The notes below the pieces were generated by a model. That model was not told the origin of the DNA. It made no database searches and worked only from the letters and a program-made list of their open reading frames with translations. Below, piece after piece: positions 53,701 to 63,342 of a stretch of DNA of 64,000 bases (its first letter is position 1; each line of letters begins with the position of its first letter). Made by a program: the position numbers and the translations under genes. The stretch comes from Pseudomonas gingeri (GTDB lineage: Bacteria; Pseudomonadota; Gammaproteobacteria; Pseudomonadales; Pseudomonadaceae), in the NCBI RefSeq assembly GCF_013385425.1, contig NZ_JACAQA010000003.1, forward strand, positions 62,001 to 126,000, read 5' to 3'.

Positions 53701-56700
53701 GGTGGTGATCGGTACGCCGACAACACCGGTAAGCGGTGCGGTCGAACTGGACGGTGACTTCTTCAAGCAAGGTTTCTCGGCCTACGACATCACGGGTAAC
53801 GAGGGGCTGACCGTCGCCGACGGTACTCAGGTGGACGTGAGCCAACCGGTCTATCGTCTGGGCGACAATGCCACCACCGTCGCTTCCGGCAGCGACCCGG
53901 CGCAGGCGCTGCAAATCTGGACACCTGACCTCTATCAACAGGATCCGCTCAAGGGCGTGCTGACTCAACGGCGCGGCGCCAGCTTGAGCCTGAAGGCCGG
54001 TACGCTCAACCCCACGGATGCACAGCGGGTGACCACTGTACTGACCGTGGGTAGCGGCGCGGTCATCACTGTCGATCCAGGTCAGGCCATCAGCCTGGGT
54101 AGTATTGGCCAGTTGACCGTGAACGGCACTCTGAATGCCTGGGGCGGGAAAGTCAGCCTCAATGAAGTCGGTGCCGTGGACCCTTCGCAGGATGTAAATG
54201 GCACAGGTAATAGTCGCTCTATCCTACTCGGCGATGAGGCGCTGATCGATGTCGCGGCAAGGGCGGCCACCGCGGTGGACATGCGTGGGCAAGTCTACGG
54301 CCAGGTGTCCGGCGGCGGCTCCATTGTCATCGGCGGCGGTGCAATCAATGCGGCGGCCGGCACCGCCACGGCGGCCGATCTTTTTATCGTGGTGAGCAAA
54401 GGTGCGCGCCTGGAGGCCTCGGGCACCCAGGCCAACCTGGATATCGCCGGTCAGGGCCGCACGCTGGTGGCCAGTAATGGCGGCAGCATTTCCCTGGGGT
54501 CCAACAATGGCCTCTATCTGTTGGGCAGTTTCACCGCCCGTGCCGGCGGCCAGGGGGCGGCGGGCGGCAGTCTGTCGGTGGTATTGCAGACGCCGCTTTA
54601 CTCGCTCACTGGCGGCACAGTCCCGATAGCGACCGACCGCGTGTTGCAGGTTCGAGAACTGGTACTGGGGCAAACCGCCGACTCCGGCCTCGCTCCAGAC
54701 CTCAATGCGCTGGTCTACGGCCACGGGCAACTGGCCGCCGATCAGGTCCAGACGGGTGGATTCGATAATCTCGCCCTCTACAGTCAGGGTTTCCTGTCCT
54801 TCAACGGTAATCTGGACCTTCGCTTGGGCCAGAGCCTGCAACTCTATGCTGGTGCATTCACGTTGCCGGAAAATGTGTCGGACAATATTCACGTCCATGT
54901 TGCCGCGCCTTCCCTGTTGCTCGCTGGGGTCCAGCCTCCAATCCTCTCATACGATACATCCCCCGTATCCACAGGAGGTTTTTCCAGTTCGTTATTACCG
55001 AGCCAAGCTGATTTTTCTGCCGAGGGGGCGGTGATCGACCTGCGCAACAATGTGGTGTTCGGTTCCAAAGGCTCCTTTGTCAAGAGCCGCGATGACCGGG
55101 CCCCAGTGGTGCAGCAGGTCGAGCGACGCGGTTTCGATCAGGTGAATCTGACCAGCCAGGGTGACTTGCGCTTTCTGGCAGGTATACCAACAGGTACCGC
55201 GACTCCATCGACGCAACTGATCACGGCTGGCGATCTGCATCTGAGCGCCGCGCAGTTGTATCCCGAAACGGGCAGTATCGCGGCAGTGTCAGCGGGGGCA
55301 GGGGATACACTGGGAACGCGGCTCTTGACCATAGGTCGCACCACCCAGGCGATTCCCCAACTGCCGTATTCGGCGTTTGGCAGCCTGACCCTGCTCGCCC
55401 CCAATATTGAGCAAGGCGGTGTGGTGCGCGCGCCGCTGGGGCTGATTCAACTTGGCAATGGCAGCACCAAACGCGTGGAGTTGCTGCCCGACAGTCTCAC
55501 TTCCGTCAGCGGCAACGGCCTGATCATGCCTTACGGCGGGACCTCGGACGGGCAGACTTATCTGTACAACGGCCAGAACGTCACCTTGTATGGGCAGACT
55601 GGCTTGAGTGGTGGCAGTGGGATCGGCGTGGTCATGGGCGGCCAATCGGTCGTGGTTTCGGCCGGTGCCACTTTGGACCTCTCCGGTGGTGGCGACCTGC
55701 TTGGCGCCGGATTCGTTTCCGGCCGTGGCGGCTCCACCGACGCGCGCTACAACCCGCTGGTGCAAGTCAACCCCAACGGCACCTTCGTCTTGCCGGGCCT
55801 GGCGACCAACCCGGTGTATGCCATCGTGCCTGGCGTGCAGCAGGTGTATGCGCCGTCGGCGGGCAAGTCCGGCGCGCAGGATCCGGTGCTCGGCCAGCAA
55901 ATCACCATTGGCGCCGGGGTACCGGGGTTGGCGCCGGGTACCTATACGCTGTTGCCTTCCACCTATGCACTGCTGCCCGGCGCTTTCAGGGTTGAATTGA
56001 ACGGTCTGGCGGGTGTTGGCACGGGGGCTGGTGCACAGGCCATGCGCAACGGTTCCTGGAGCACTGCCGGGCAACTGTCGATCGCCAATACTGGCATTCG
56101 CAACAGCGTTGCCAGCCAGGTCATCCTGACATCGGCGAATGTATTGCGCACCTATTCGCAATATAACGAAACCAGCTATGACCAGTTTGCTATCGCCGAT
56201 GCCGCCAGATTGGGCGTACCGCGCCCGATGATCGAAGCGGATGCGAAGAGCCTGCAACTGAACCTAGTGCAAGGTGCAACCGGCAGCGCCTTTTCGTTCG
56301 ACGGCATCGGTCGCTTTGGTGCCGCTGAGGGCGGCCATGCCGGTACGGTCGGGGTGATCAGTTCGGGAGGCGCAATCGAGGTAGTATCAGCGGGAACACT
56401 TGCTCCGGCATCCTTTGTCGGGGTGACGGTAGACGATCGCAGCCTGAATGCCTTGGGCGCCGCAAGCCTGATGATCGGTGGCATGCCGGCGATCAGCTAT
56501 GGACAGGGAGGAAATTACATCGGTTTGGGCTCCAACCTCAGCAGCAGCGTGGTGTTGCGTAGCGGCGCGAAACTGGCGGCTCCAGAGGTGCTGTTGGTGT
56601 CCAGCGGCGGAGCGATCACGGTCGAGCAGGGCGCCTCGATCAATACTCTAGGTATGGGGCCTACGGCATACGATGCCAGTCAGGGTTATATCTACGACCT

Positions 56701-59700
56701 GACGACGGTTGGCTTCCCCAGTACCACCCGCTACAACTTCCTCGGGGTTTCCAATGGCTTGCTCCAGGTTCTGGCACCTTCGTTGCCAGGTGACGCGGGC
56801 ATCCATGTCGGGGTCTGCAGCTCGGCATCTTGCACGGGCCAGACCGAACTGTATTCCTCGGGCTCTATCGTCGTGGGCACGGGCAATGATTTCGTGCTTG
56901 CCGATAACGTACGCTATGGCACGCGCCACCTGACCCTGGCCCTGAGTGCCATCAACCTCGGAAGCGACCAGGCCCTGGCCGATGCCGCCACCCGCAACCT
57001 GTTGCCGGCAGGTCTGAGTTTGAATCAGAGCGTGCTGACACGCTTGCTCAAGGGCGATACCCAATACGGTGCTCCGGCCCTGGAAACCCTTGAACTGGCC
57101 GCTCACGACAGCGTGAATGTGTACGGCAGCACAACACTCGATACCTACGACCCTTTGACCGGCAAGTCGCTGCTCAGCAATCTGATCCTCAGTACCCCGG
57201 CCATTTATGGCGCCGGCGGTGCGGCTGATGTGGCGACCATTCACACCGCCGACCTGATCTGGAACGGCGCTGCCAACCCCGCTGGCAATGTGGTCGCCGG
57301 CGGTGCTGGCACAGGCAGCGGACGCTTGAATCTGCAGACCGAAACCCTGGAGTTCGGCTATGGTCCGTACGCACAACCCAATTCGGTCGCCAGCCTGGAC
57401 CGGTTGCTCCTTGGCTTTTCCCAGGTCGATATCAGCGCCAGCCAACGGGTGACTGCCAACCACAAGGGCAGTCTGTCGGTGTACCAGAGCCAGGGCGCTT
57501 ATCAGGCGGGCTCGGGCTTTGCCTATAGCGGTGGCAACCTGAATATCTCCACGCCCTTGTTGACGGGCGAAGCCGGCTCGGTGAACACCATCACCGTCGG
57601 TGGCGCGCTCAATGTCACGGCACTGTCCGGCACCCAGACCCGCACTGGCGGCCAGGGTGCAAAACTTTCGTTGAACGCCAACAGCCTGGCCCTGGACACC
57701 GCCGTGGTGTTGTCCAGCGGTCAATTGAACCTGACCGCTACGCAAGACCTGACGCTGGGTGACGGCGCGCAGATCGATATGGCCGGCCGAGCGATCAAAT
57801 TCAATGATGTGACCCAATACAGCTGGGGCGGCGACGTCACCCTCAAAAGCATCACCGGCAATATCTACCAGGCCGCAGGTTCGCGTATCGACTTGTCGGC
57901 GCACAACAACCGTGCCGGTCAATTCACCGCCCAGGCCGTGGACCCGGCGGAAGGACTGGTCGACCTGCAGGGCAGCATCCTTGGCAGCAGCAGCGGCTTC
58001 TACGATGCCGGAGGTACCTATCTGCCTTACCTGGGCGGTTTTGCCAATATCCAGGCGCAGCGTCTGGGGGCAAATGGCGCTGAAGACGCTTCATTCGCCG
58101 CCCTCAACCAACGCCTGAACGCCGGGCAGGTCTATGGCGCCCGTACCTTCCAGATCAAGCAGGGCAACCTGACCATCGGCAATGACCTCAAGGCCAATGC
58201 CATTGTGATTTCGCTGGATAACGGCAGCCTGCTGGTCAACGGCAAGGTCGATGCCAGCGGCGTTCAGGTGGGCAGTATCAATCTGTCGGCCAGCCAGGGT
58301 CTGACTCTGGCCGGTAACGCAGTTCTGGATGCCCACGGCAGCGGTTTGCAAGTCGACAGCCAAGGCAAGATCATCGATTCGCCGAATCGCGCCATGGTCG
58401 AGCTGAATTCCGGCCAGGAACTGTTGACTCTGGCCAGTGGCGCCACCATCGACCTAAGGGCCGGCACTGGCGTGGCGTTGGGCAGCGGGCCGGGCCAGAA
58501 CGATGGCCGGGCACGCGGCACCCTGGAGCTCGATGCACCGCGCCTGGGAGGGGTCTCGGCCGGCGATATCGCCATCGATGCCAGCGGTAACCTGGCGATT
58601 CGCGGGGCGCGCTCCATCGCGGTCAATGGCACCTGGCAGTATAGCGATGCGCCGCTGGGAACCGACCCTGCGGCCAGCGGCCGACCTTACCAGGTGATCA
58701 CCCAGTCTTACCTGGATGGCATCGACCGGCAAAACAGCGCATTTGTCGATGCGGCGCTGCTTAACAACAATCTGCTGCAGAACAAACTCGCGGGTTTGTA
58801 TAACGCTACTTATGGTGATGTTCTGCACCTGCGCCCTGCAGTAGAGATTGTCAGTGCCACGCCGGGTGGCGACCTGGTGGTCCAGGGTGATATCGACCTG
58901 TCGGGTTATCGTTACGCCAGCCTCAACCCGTTCACCCAGAAAACCGGGGTGTACGGTTCTGGCGAAGTGGGCAAGCTGGCCTTGCGCGCCGGCGGTGACC
59001 TTAATATCTACGGCAGCATCACCGACGGCTTTGCGCCGCCTCCGAAGACCGATGACGACACAGGCTGGTTGCTGTTGTCCGGGATCGACTTCTCGGGTGG
59101 CAATATCGTGGTACCCGGGGCGGGCGTGACCCTGGCCGACGGTACCCGTTTCCCGGCGGGCTCGACGCTGAACTACGATGTACCGCTCAGGGCCGTGACC
59201 CTGGTGTCGGGCACGCGTTTGCCCGTCAGCGTGACCCTGGACCAGCCATTGTCGCTGCCCGCCGGCACCGTGCTGGCTGCCGCTGTACGCGACAGCAACG
59301 GCAACCTGTTGTTCGCCGCCGGTACGCTGTTGACCCAGGCACAAAACCTGCCGGCCGGCACACAACTGGATGCCGGCACGCTACTAAGCGCCGATACCGC
59401 CCTGCGTGCATTCAGTTGGCCGAAGGGCGTGGCGTTGCCGAGCATCGCCGGCAGTTCCCAGTCATCAACCAATGTGCTCACACTCAATGGTGATCTGGCC
59501 CTGGCCCGCGGCGCACTGATTCCTTCAGGGACCAATGTGCTGCTGCCGGGCGGCGTGGGTTCGGTGCAACTGCGCCCTGAAGTCGCCGGACGCCAGGGCG
59601 AGCTCTGGGGCATAGCCCCAATGCTTGCCGAGGGCTCCCAATCATGGTCATTACGTTTGGTGGCAGGAGCGGACACCTCTGCGGCGGACAATCGTGTTGT

Positions 59701-62700
59701 GCAAGTTAGTCCTGTCCATGGCGACCTGCAGCTCGCCGACAGCCATTATGGTATGTATCGCGTTGGGACTCCGGTCTACACCGCACAAGGATCTCTTGAT
59801 GCTTGGGGTGATCTCAGCATGGTTGGCCAACCTGTTGATTTCGTTGCCATAGGTTGGCCAACGTTCTGTACTGATATACCTGGAGATTGTGGAATAGATC
59901 CAAACGGGCCCTATACAGTCAAGGCGGGTAGCTCGCGCTTCAGTGTCATCCGCACAGGGGCTGCCGATCTTGAACTGGTGTCCGGCGGCAATTTGAGCAT
60001 GGATTCGTTGTTTGGCGTCTACACAGCTGGCACGTCCTCCAGCGTGACTTCGGCCAATGACCCTTATAACCAGCCTAGGGCTCTGGGCCCTAATGGAACC
60101 GTCCTCAGTAGTGGCGGCGACAATCTGGTAAACGGCGGCAGCGACAGTGTTTATCGCGCCTGGTATCCCGGGGGCGGTGGTAACCTTACGCTCAAGGTCG
60201 GTGGTGATTTGAGTGGGAATATTGTCTTGCCCACCAATAATGGGATAACCAAACCCAATGGAGATACCGACCATGATTCGGCTAGTACCTCCGACTGGCT
60301 TTGGCGTCAGGGTAGTGGCAATGTCAATACAGGAACCTCACCACAGCCGACTGCATGGTGGATCAATTTCGGTACCTACGCTGCATCGCTGAGCGCCCCT
60401 CCCGGTGTCGATCAGATGCTCGGCTTTACCGGGTTCGGTACCTTGGGCGGCGGTAACCTGAACGTTCAGGTTGCAGGCAGTGCGGGTATCTTGGCGGGCA
60501 TGGCTGGTCATGACATCGGCGGCGATAGTGTCAACCCGCGTACCCAGGGATTGGTATTGGCCGTGGGGAGCACGGGGCGAGTCGCCGCCGATGGCAGCGT
60601 GCAGGTGACCGGGGGCGGCAACCTGACCTTGAGGGTGGGTGGGGATCTGAACCCGGCAGCGACCGCCGCCATCAACAATCAGGCCACCGACGATCAGAAC
60701 GGGGTAATCACCAACTTGCGTGGTCACGTCGTATTGGACAGCACCACTGTTGGCGCATTGACACTCTTGTATGGCAGTAACGACAGACAGCAGGCGCCTG
60801 GAGAAACCCGTGGCTACACAGCCTTCACTTCAACGCGAAGCCTTGCGGGCGGGGGCCTGACGTTGGTACCGGGAGATGCAACCTTTGACCTGTCGACGTT
60901 GGGCGATCTGGTCGTACAAACGGTGAGCGACCCAGGGCGCGTCGTTGCGCTGAATGCGTCGCCTTACCTGGCCAGCGATGGCAGCCATGGCAATGGCCTG
61001 AGCTGGTTCTCGCTGTGGACCGACCACACGGCCATCAACCTGTTCTCAGCGGGCGGCAACCTGACGCCAGTGTTCGCAGGGGCGGCCTCCGACAATGCCG
61101 TGGTCTATCCTTCTATCCTGAATGGCATTGCCGCGAACGGCAGTATTTATTACGGTGATGCGGCCAACAGCAACTCTGCTGCTACCGTTGCCGCCGCGCT
61201 AACCCTGGCGCCCTCGAACAAAGGGCAGTTGCAGCTTCTGGCCGCCAATTCGATCTATGGCGGTAATCTGACGATCAGCCAATCCAGCGCAAACCCGGAC
61301 GCGCTGACCACGCCTGAACGGCCTGCATTTGTTGCACAATCGTCAAGCGGTCTTCCAATTGCTGGCAGTAGCAATCTATCGGCGGATGGCAACCAGCTCT
61401 TCTTCGGCAGCGTCGGGCCTTTGTTCGCGTTCGGTCCCGATAGTGTTTCTGGACAGTGGAACCCAGACGCTGAGCCTGCACGCTTCTATGCGCTGACTGG
61501 AGACCTGATCGGGGTAAGAACGGGTCGTATCGTTACTTACAGTGTTACCTCCGATTCCCGTTATGGTCAAACCTGGTATGAAGGCGGTGGACCGGTCTGG
61601 ATGCAGGCGGGGCGAGATATTGTCAGCAGTGGTAGTTCACCTGCCGGAGAAGTCGACTATCGAAGTACCTATCGAACAGTTGGCAACCTCTTCGTCCAAA
61701 ACAACCCCACCGACATCTCCCTGGTCTCGGCCGGTCGCGACATCCTCTACAGCAACTTCAATGTCGCCGGTCCCGGCACCCTGGTGGTCAGTGCGGGGCG
61801 CAATGTCCTGATGGCGGACAAGACCAGCATCACCAGCCTCGGCGCCGTGGTACCTGGCGACTCCCGCCCGGGCGCCAGCATCGTCATGCAGGCCGGCGTC
61901 GGCCCCAACGGTCCTGACTACCAGGCCTTTATCGCCCCCTACCTGGACCCGTCGAATCAGGCCCAGGCCGGAACGCCGCTGGCCAGCCAGCCGGGCAAGG
62001 TGGCCAAGACCTACGACACCGAACTGGTGGCCTGGCTCGGCGAGCGTTATGGCTTTACCGGCAGCGTCGACGAAGCACGAGCCTATTACGCCGCGCTACC
62101 GCCCCAGCAGCAGGACATCTTCGCCCGCAGCGTCTACTTCGCCGAACTCAAGGCCGCCGGCCGCGAATACAACCTGGTCGGTGGTATCCGCCAGGGCAGC
62201 TACCTGCGCGGTCGAGATGCGATTGCCGCGCTGTTCCCGGAGAAGGACGTCGCCGGCAACCCGATCCTCTACCAGGGCGCGATCACCCTCTATGGTCCAT
62301 CGGGCGTACACACCAACTTCGGCGGCGATATCCAGATGCTTGCCCCCGGTGGCGGCCTGGTGTTCGGTATCGAAGGCGCCGCACCGCCGTCCACGGCGGG
62401 GATCATCACCCAGGGCCAGGGCGACATCCAGTTGTTTGCCCAGAACAACATCCTGCTGGGCCAGAGCCGGGTCATGACCACCTTCGGCGGTTCGATCACC
62501 GCCTGGTCGGCCGCTGGCGACATCAACGCCGGTCGCGGTTCCAAGACCACCGTGGTCTATACGCCGCCCAAGCGGGTCTATGACTCCTGGGGCAACGTGA
62601 GCCTGTCGCCGGCGGTGCCGAGCACCGGGGCCGGTATTGCCACCCTGAACCCGATTCCGGAGGTGCTGCCGGGGGATATCGACCTGATCGCGCCACTGGG

Positions 62701-63121
62701 CACCATCGATGCGGGGGAGGCGGGGATCCGCGTCTCGGGCAACGTCAATATCGCCGCCTTGCAGGTGGTGAACGCGGCGAATATCCAGGTGCAGGGCAAG
62801 TCTTCGGGCGTGCCGGTGGTGGCCTCGGTCAATACCGGGGCGATCACCTCGGCCAGCGCCGCGGCCACCTCGGCGGTCCAGGCTGCCGACAACGTTGCAC
62901 GCCAGCAGCAGGCCAGTGCGCGACAGAACCAACCCTCGGTGTTCAGCGTGCAGGTCCTGAGCTTCGGCCAGGAACGCCTGGAGCCTTCGGGCGACGGTGC
63001 CAGCCGTGGCACGCCGAACTACAACCCCGACAGCCCGGTGCAGGTGCTGGGTGCCGGGACGTTGAGCGAGCAGGCCCGGGCCCGTCTGACCGAGGAGGAG
63101 AGGGGCAATCTGACCTTGTAA
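50717..63121 (+). CDS. pdtA-like: Giant filamentous-haemagglutinin-like TPS exoprotein (PdtA-like)
   Basis: 4134 residues. N-terminal signal peptide (AQAIALLLVAGSAQAQT region, about 28-44), Gln/Ala-rich stretch (about 70-115), then a TPS secretion domain (about 140-330) with ILNWETFNVGRNTTVDF and MLVNRNGVIFSGTSQVNVRN. Thousands of residues of Gly/Leu/Val/Asn-rich beta-helix repeats follow. The C-terminal ~150 residues match the DUF3739-type end (GDIDLIAPLGTIDAGEAGIR). Start ATG at 50717 has AAGGAAGG 6 nt before; GTG at 50714 is possible. Mature Cys occur only as two close pairs (about 2034/2039 and 3051/3058). Length and neighbours match PdtA, a PhoB-linked P. aeruginosa TpsA; a TpsB partner is expected beyond the right edge. 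Confidence 0.88.
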   Translation: MLRCKPPARLNAQARHGEPSIWALKPVAQAIALLLVAGSAQAQTAFSAGWFADKGAAQAASAGQPGVQLPGMPPPLAQQQQANQQLQRSLANFNNSVAAIAAQQAAQAAGRQAALARLPTVPDGLGEGGLKVDTGLTQGWLNAKAPVQTQADGKTTVTITQTADKAILNWETFNVGRNTTVDFSQQSNWAVLNRINDPQSRPSEIQGQIKGNGTVMLVNRNGVIFSGTSQVNVRNLVAAAANISDSQFSKGLYVDSTGTQPTFTDAVGQIQVERGAQIQTLNPATSTDSGGYALLLGSEVLNDGSLVTPNGQVTLAAGDNFYIRQGLSTAGNPRSTTRGNEVASTLNSGSRSGTVINSGLITASTGDITLTGHQVLQNGVIASSTSTNTRGTVHLLNSAGDSTGSITLGTGSTTAILLDASTTGLDSQRAAALAALNGSPSNLITGKFDNLSSVVDRIEQSRVEIVSGGTVDFQNGSLTLATGGQVAVSAGQRSLVRDGSIIDVSGAVGVKVAMEANSIKVNVQGNELRDASGNRDAGKLSSSDVWVDVRDLVYVPAGTDGYPTARWYTAGGLLEVSGYLGTQGHGVGEWMAQGGTLTFTGKDVVTQQGAQINLSGGTLDVQSGYIKQTWLTGSDGRLYELSSAPGDLLYTGVYKGFADTSVRWGQTDYYYNPLIAPRQRYELGYTVGRDAGNLVISTGSAVLEGQVIGDVYQGPQQNQAANPTLDGYQQSQTAVARRAQLIAGTYTPIYDPIAGVVNYNLGASLNQVSFAANPTAIAAGVDLGSVVPVSRQGTLVLDTNQLNGFQLGAIKVAAKQQIEVDNNLSVTNGGTITLYGPQVTVNADLTARGGTLQLGNVLNQIDPNQSFKLRDTLIAAPGSSVASTTVAAGVTLNTAGLWTNQLLDSTDNQGLPYVNGGLVSLRSSGNLSLQAGSLIDVSSGAVLQANGKLLGGKGGSLILAANAGGFGVGGVLSLGGDIRAVGVNGGGTLTLQSSQVVIGTPTTPVSGAVELDGDFFKQGFSAYDITGNEGLTVADGTQVDVSQPVYRLGDNATTVASGSDPAQALQIWTPDLYQQDPLKGVLTQRRGASLSLKAGTLNPTDAQRVTTVLTVGSGAVITVDPGQAISLGSIGQLTVNGTLNAWGGKVSLNEVGAVDPSQDVNGTGNSRSILLGDEALIDVAARAATAVDMRGQVYGQVSGGGSIVIGGGAINAAAGTATAADLFIVVSKGARLEASGTQANLDIAGQGRTLVASNGGSISLGSNNGLYLLGSFTARAGGQGAAGGSLSVVLQTPLYSLTGGTVPIATDRVLQVRELVLGQTADSGLAPDLNALVYGHGQLAADQVQTGGFDNLALYSQGFLSFNGNLDLRLGQSLQLYAGAFTLPENVSDNIHVHVAAPSLLLAGVQPPILSYDTSPVSTGGFSSSLLPSQADFSAEGAVIDLRNNVVFGSKGSFVKSRDDRAPVVQQVERRGFDQVNLTSQGDLRFLAGIPTGTATPSTQLITAGDLHLSAAQLYPETGSIAAVSAGAGDTLGTRLLTIGRTTQAIPQLPYSAFGSLTLLAPNIEQGGVVRAPLGLIQLGNGSTKRVELLPDSLTSVSGNGLIMPYGGTSDGQTYLYNGQNVTLYGQTGLSGGSGIGVVMGGQSVVVSAGATLDLSGGGDLLGAGFVSGRGGSTDARYNPLVQVNPNGTFVLPGLATNPVYAIVPGVQQVYAPSAGKSGAQDPVLGQQITIGAGVPGLAPGTYTLLPSTYALLPGAFRVELNGLAGVGTGAGAQAMRNGSWSTAGQLSIANTGIRNSVASQVILTSANVLRTYSQYNETSYDQFAIADAARLGVPRPMIEADAKSLQLNLVQGATGSAFSFDGIGRFGAAEGGHAGTVGVISSGGAIEVVSAGTLAPASFVGVTVDDRSLNALGAASLMIGGMPAISYGQGGNYIGLGSNLSSSVVLRSGAKLAAPEVLLVSSGGAITVEQGASINTLGMGPTAYDASQGYIYDLTTVGFPSTTRYNFLGVSNGLLQVLAPSLPGDAGIHVGVCSSASCTGQTELYSSGSIVVGTGNDFVLADNVRYGTRHLTLALSAINLGSDQALADAATRNLLPAGLSLNQSVLTRLLKGDTQYGAPALETLELAAHDSVNVYGSTTLDTYDPLTGKSLLSNLILSTPAIYGAGGAADVATIHTADLIWNGAANPAGNVVAGGAGTGSGRLNLQTETLEFGYGPYAQPNSVASLDRLLLGFSQVDISASQRVTANHKGSLSVYQSQGAYQAGSGFAYSGGNLNISTPLLTGEAGSVNTITVGGALNVTALSGTQTRTGGQGAKLSLNANSLALDTAVVLSSGQLNLTATQDLTLGDGAQIDMAGRAIKFNDVTQYSWGGDVTLKSITGNIYQAAGSRIDLSAHNNRAGQFTAQAVDPAEGLVDLQGSILGSSSGFYDAGGTYLPYLGGFANIQAQRLGANGAEDASFAALNQRLNAGQVYGARTFQIKQGNLTIGNDLKANAIVISLDNGSLLVNGKVDASGVQVGSINLSASQGLTLAGNAVLDAHGSGLQVDSQGKIIDSPNRAMVELNSGQELLTLASGATIDLRAGTGVALGSGPGQNDGRARGTLELDAPRLGGVSAGDIAIDASGNLAIRGARSIAVNGTWQYSDAPLGTDPAASGRPYQVITQSYLDGIDRQNSAFVDAALLNNNLLQNKLAGLYNATYGDVLHLRPAVEIVSATPGGDLVVQGDIDLSGYRYASLNPFTQKTGVYGSGEVGKLALRAGGDLNIYGSITDGFAPPPKTDDDTGWLLLSGIDFSGGNIVVPGAGVTLADGTRFPAGSTLNYDVPLRAVTLVSGTRLPVSVTLDQPLSLPAGTVLAAAVRDSNGNLLFAAGTLLTQAQNLPAGTQLDAGTLLSADTALRAFSWPKGVALPSIAGSSQSSTNVLTLNGDLALARGALIPSGTNVLLPGGVGSVQLRPEVAGRQGELWGIAPMLAEGSQSWSLRLVAGADTSAADNRVVQVSPVHGDLQLADSHYGMYRVGTPVYTAQGSLDAWGDLSMVGQPVDFVAIGWPTFCTDIPGDCGIDPNGPYTVKAGSSRFSVIRTGAADLELVSGGNLSMDSLFGVYTAGTSSSVTSANDPYNQPRALGPNGTVLSSGGDNLVNGGSDSVYRAWYPGGGGNLTLKVGGDLSGNIVLPTNNGITKPNGDTDHDSASTSDWLWRQGSGNVNTGTSPQPTAWWINFGTYAASLSAPPGVDQMLGFTGFGTLGGGNLNVQVAGSAGILAGMAGHDIGGDSVNPRTQGLVLAVGSTGRVAADGSVQVTGGGNLTLRVGGDLNPAATAAINNQATDDQNGVITNLRGHVVLDSTTVGALTLLYGSNDRQQAPGETRGYTAFTSTRSLAGGGLTLVPGDATFDLSTLGDLVVQTVSDPGRVVALNASPYLASDGSHGNGLSWFSLWTDHTAINLFSAGGNLTPVFAGAASDNAVVYPSILNGIAANGSIYYGDAANSNSAATVAAALTLAPSNKGQLQLLAANSIYGGNLTISQSSANPDALTTPERPAFVAQSSSGLPIAGSSNLSADGNQLFFGSVGPLFAFGPDSVSGQWNPDAEPARFYALTGDLIGVRTGRIVTYSVTSDSRYGQTWYEGGGPVWMQAGRDIVSSGSSPAGEVDYRSTYRTVGNLFVQNNPTDISLVSAGRDILYSNFNVAGPGTLVVSAGRNVLMADKTSITSLGAVVPGDSRPGASIVMQAGVGPNGPDYQAFIAPYLDPSNQAQAGTPLASQPGKVAKTYDTELVAWLGERYGFTGSVDEARAYYAALPPQQQDIFARSVYFAELKAAGREYNLVGGIRQGSYLRGRDAIAALFPEKDVAGNPILYQGAITLYGPSGVHTNFGGDIQMLAPGGGLVFGIEGAAPPSTAGIITQGQGDIQLFAQNNILLGQSRVMTTFGGSITAWSAAGDINAGRGSKTTVVYTPPKRVYDSWGNVSLSPAVPSTGAGIATLNPIPEVLPGDIDLIAPLGTIDAGEAGIRVSGNVNIAALQVVNAANIQVQGKSSGVPVVASVNTGAITSASAAATSAVQAADNVARQQQASARQNQPSVFSVQVLSFGQERLEPSGDGASRGTPNYNPDSPVQVLGAGTLSEQARARLTEEERGNLTL

Positions 63122-63143
63122 TGAACCGATGTTTCTCCTCAGG

Positions 63144-63170
63144 GGCGGCCGTAATGGCCGCCTTTTTTTT
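63144..63170 (+). terminator. Intrinsic terminator after the exoprotein gene
   Basis: GGCGGCC (63144-63150), GTAAT loop, GGCCGCC (63156-63162), then eight T. Confidence 0.93.
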
Positions 63171-63342
63171 GCCTGCGAAACCGTCTTCCACACACCTCGA
63201 ACGCCGCCATGGAATGAAGCTTTTATGACAAAAGTTCGGTAGCACAAGGCCAGCCCGGTCATGGATATGTGAAGCGGTCAAGGGCACGCAAGGGGACCTG
63301 TCCCCATGCCATGGCAAGGCCGGCAGAGAGACGAGGAGAACT

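Noticed and set aside
62096..63262. 388-codon - strand open frame opposite the 3' end of the exoprotein gene
   Set aside because: Overlaps the exoprotein gene and its terminator; no motif.
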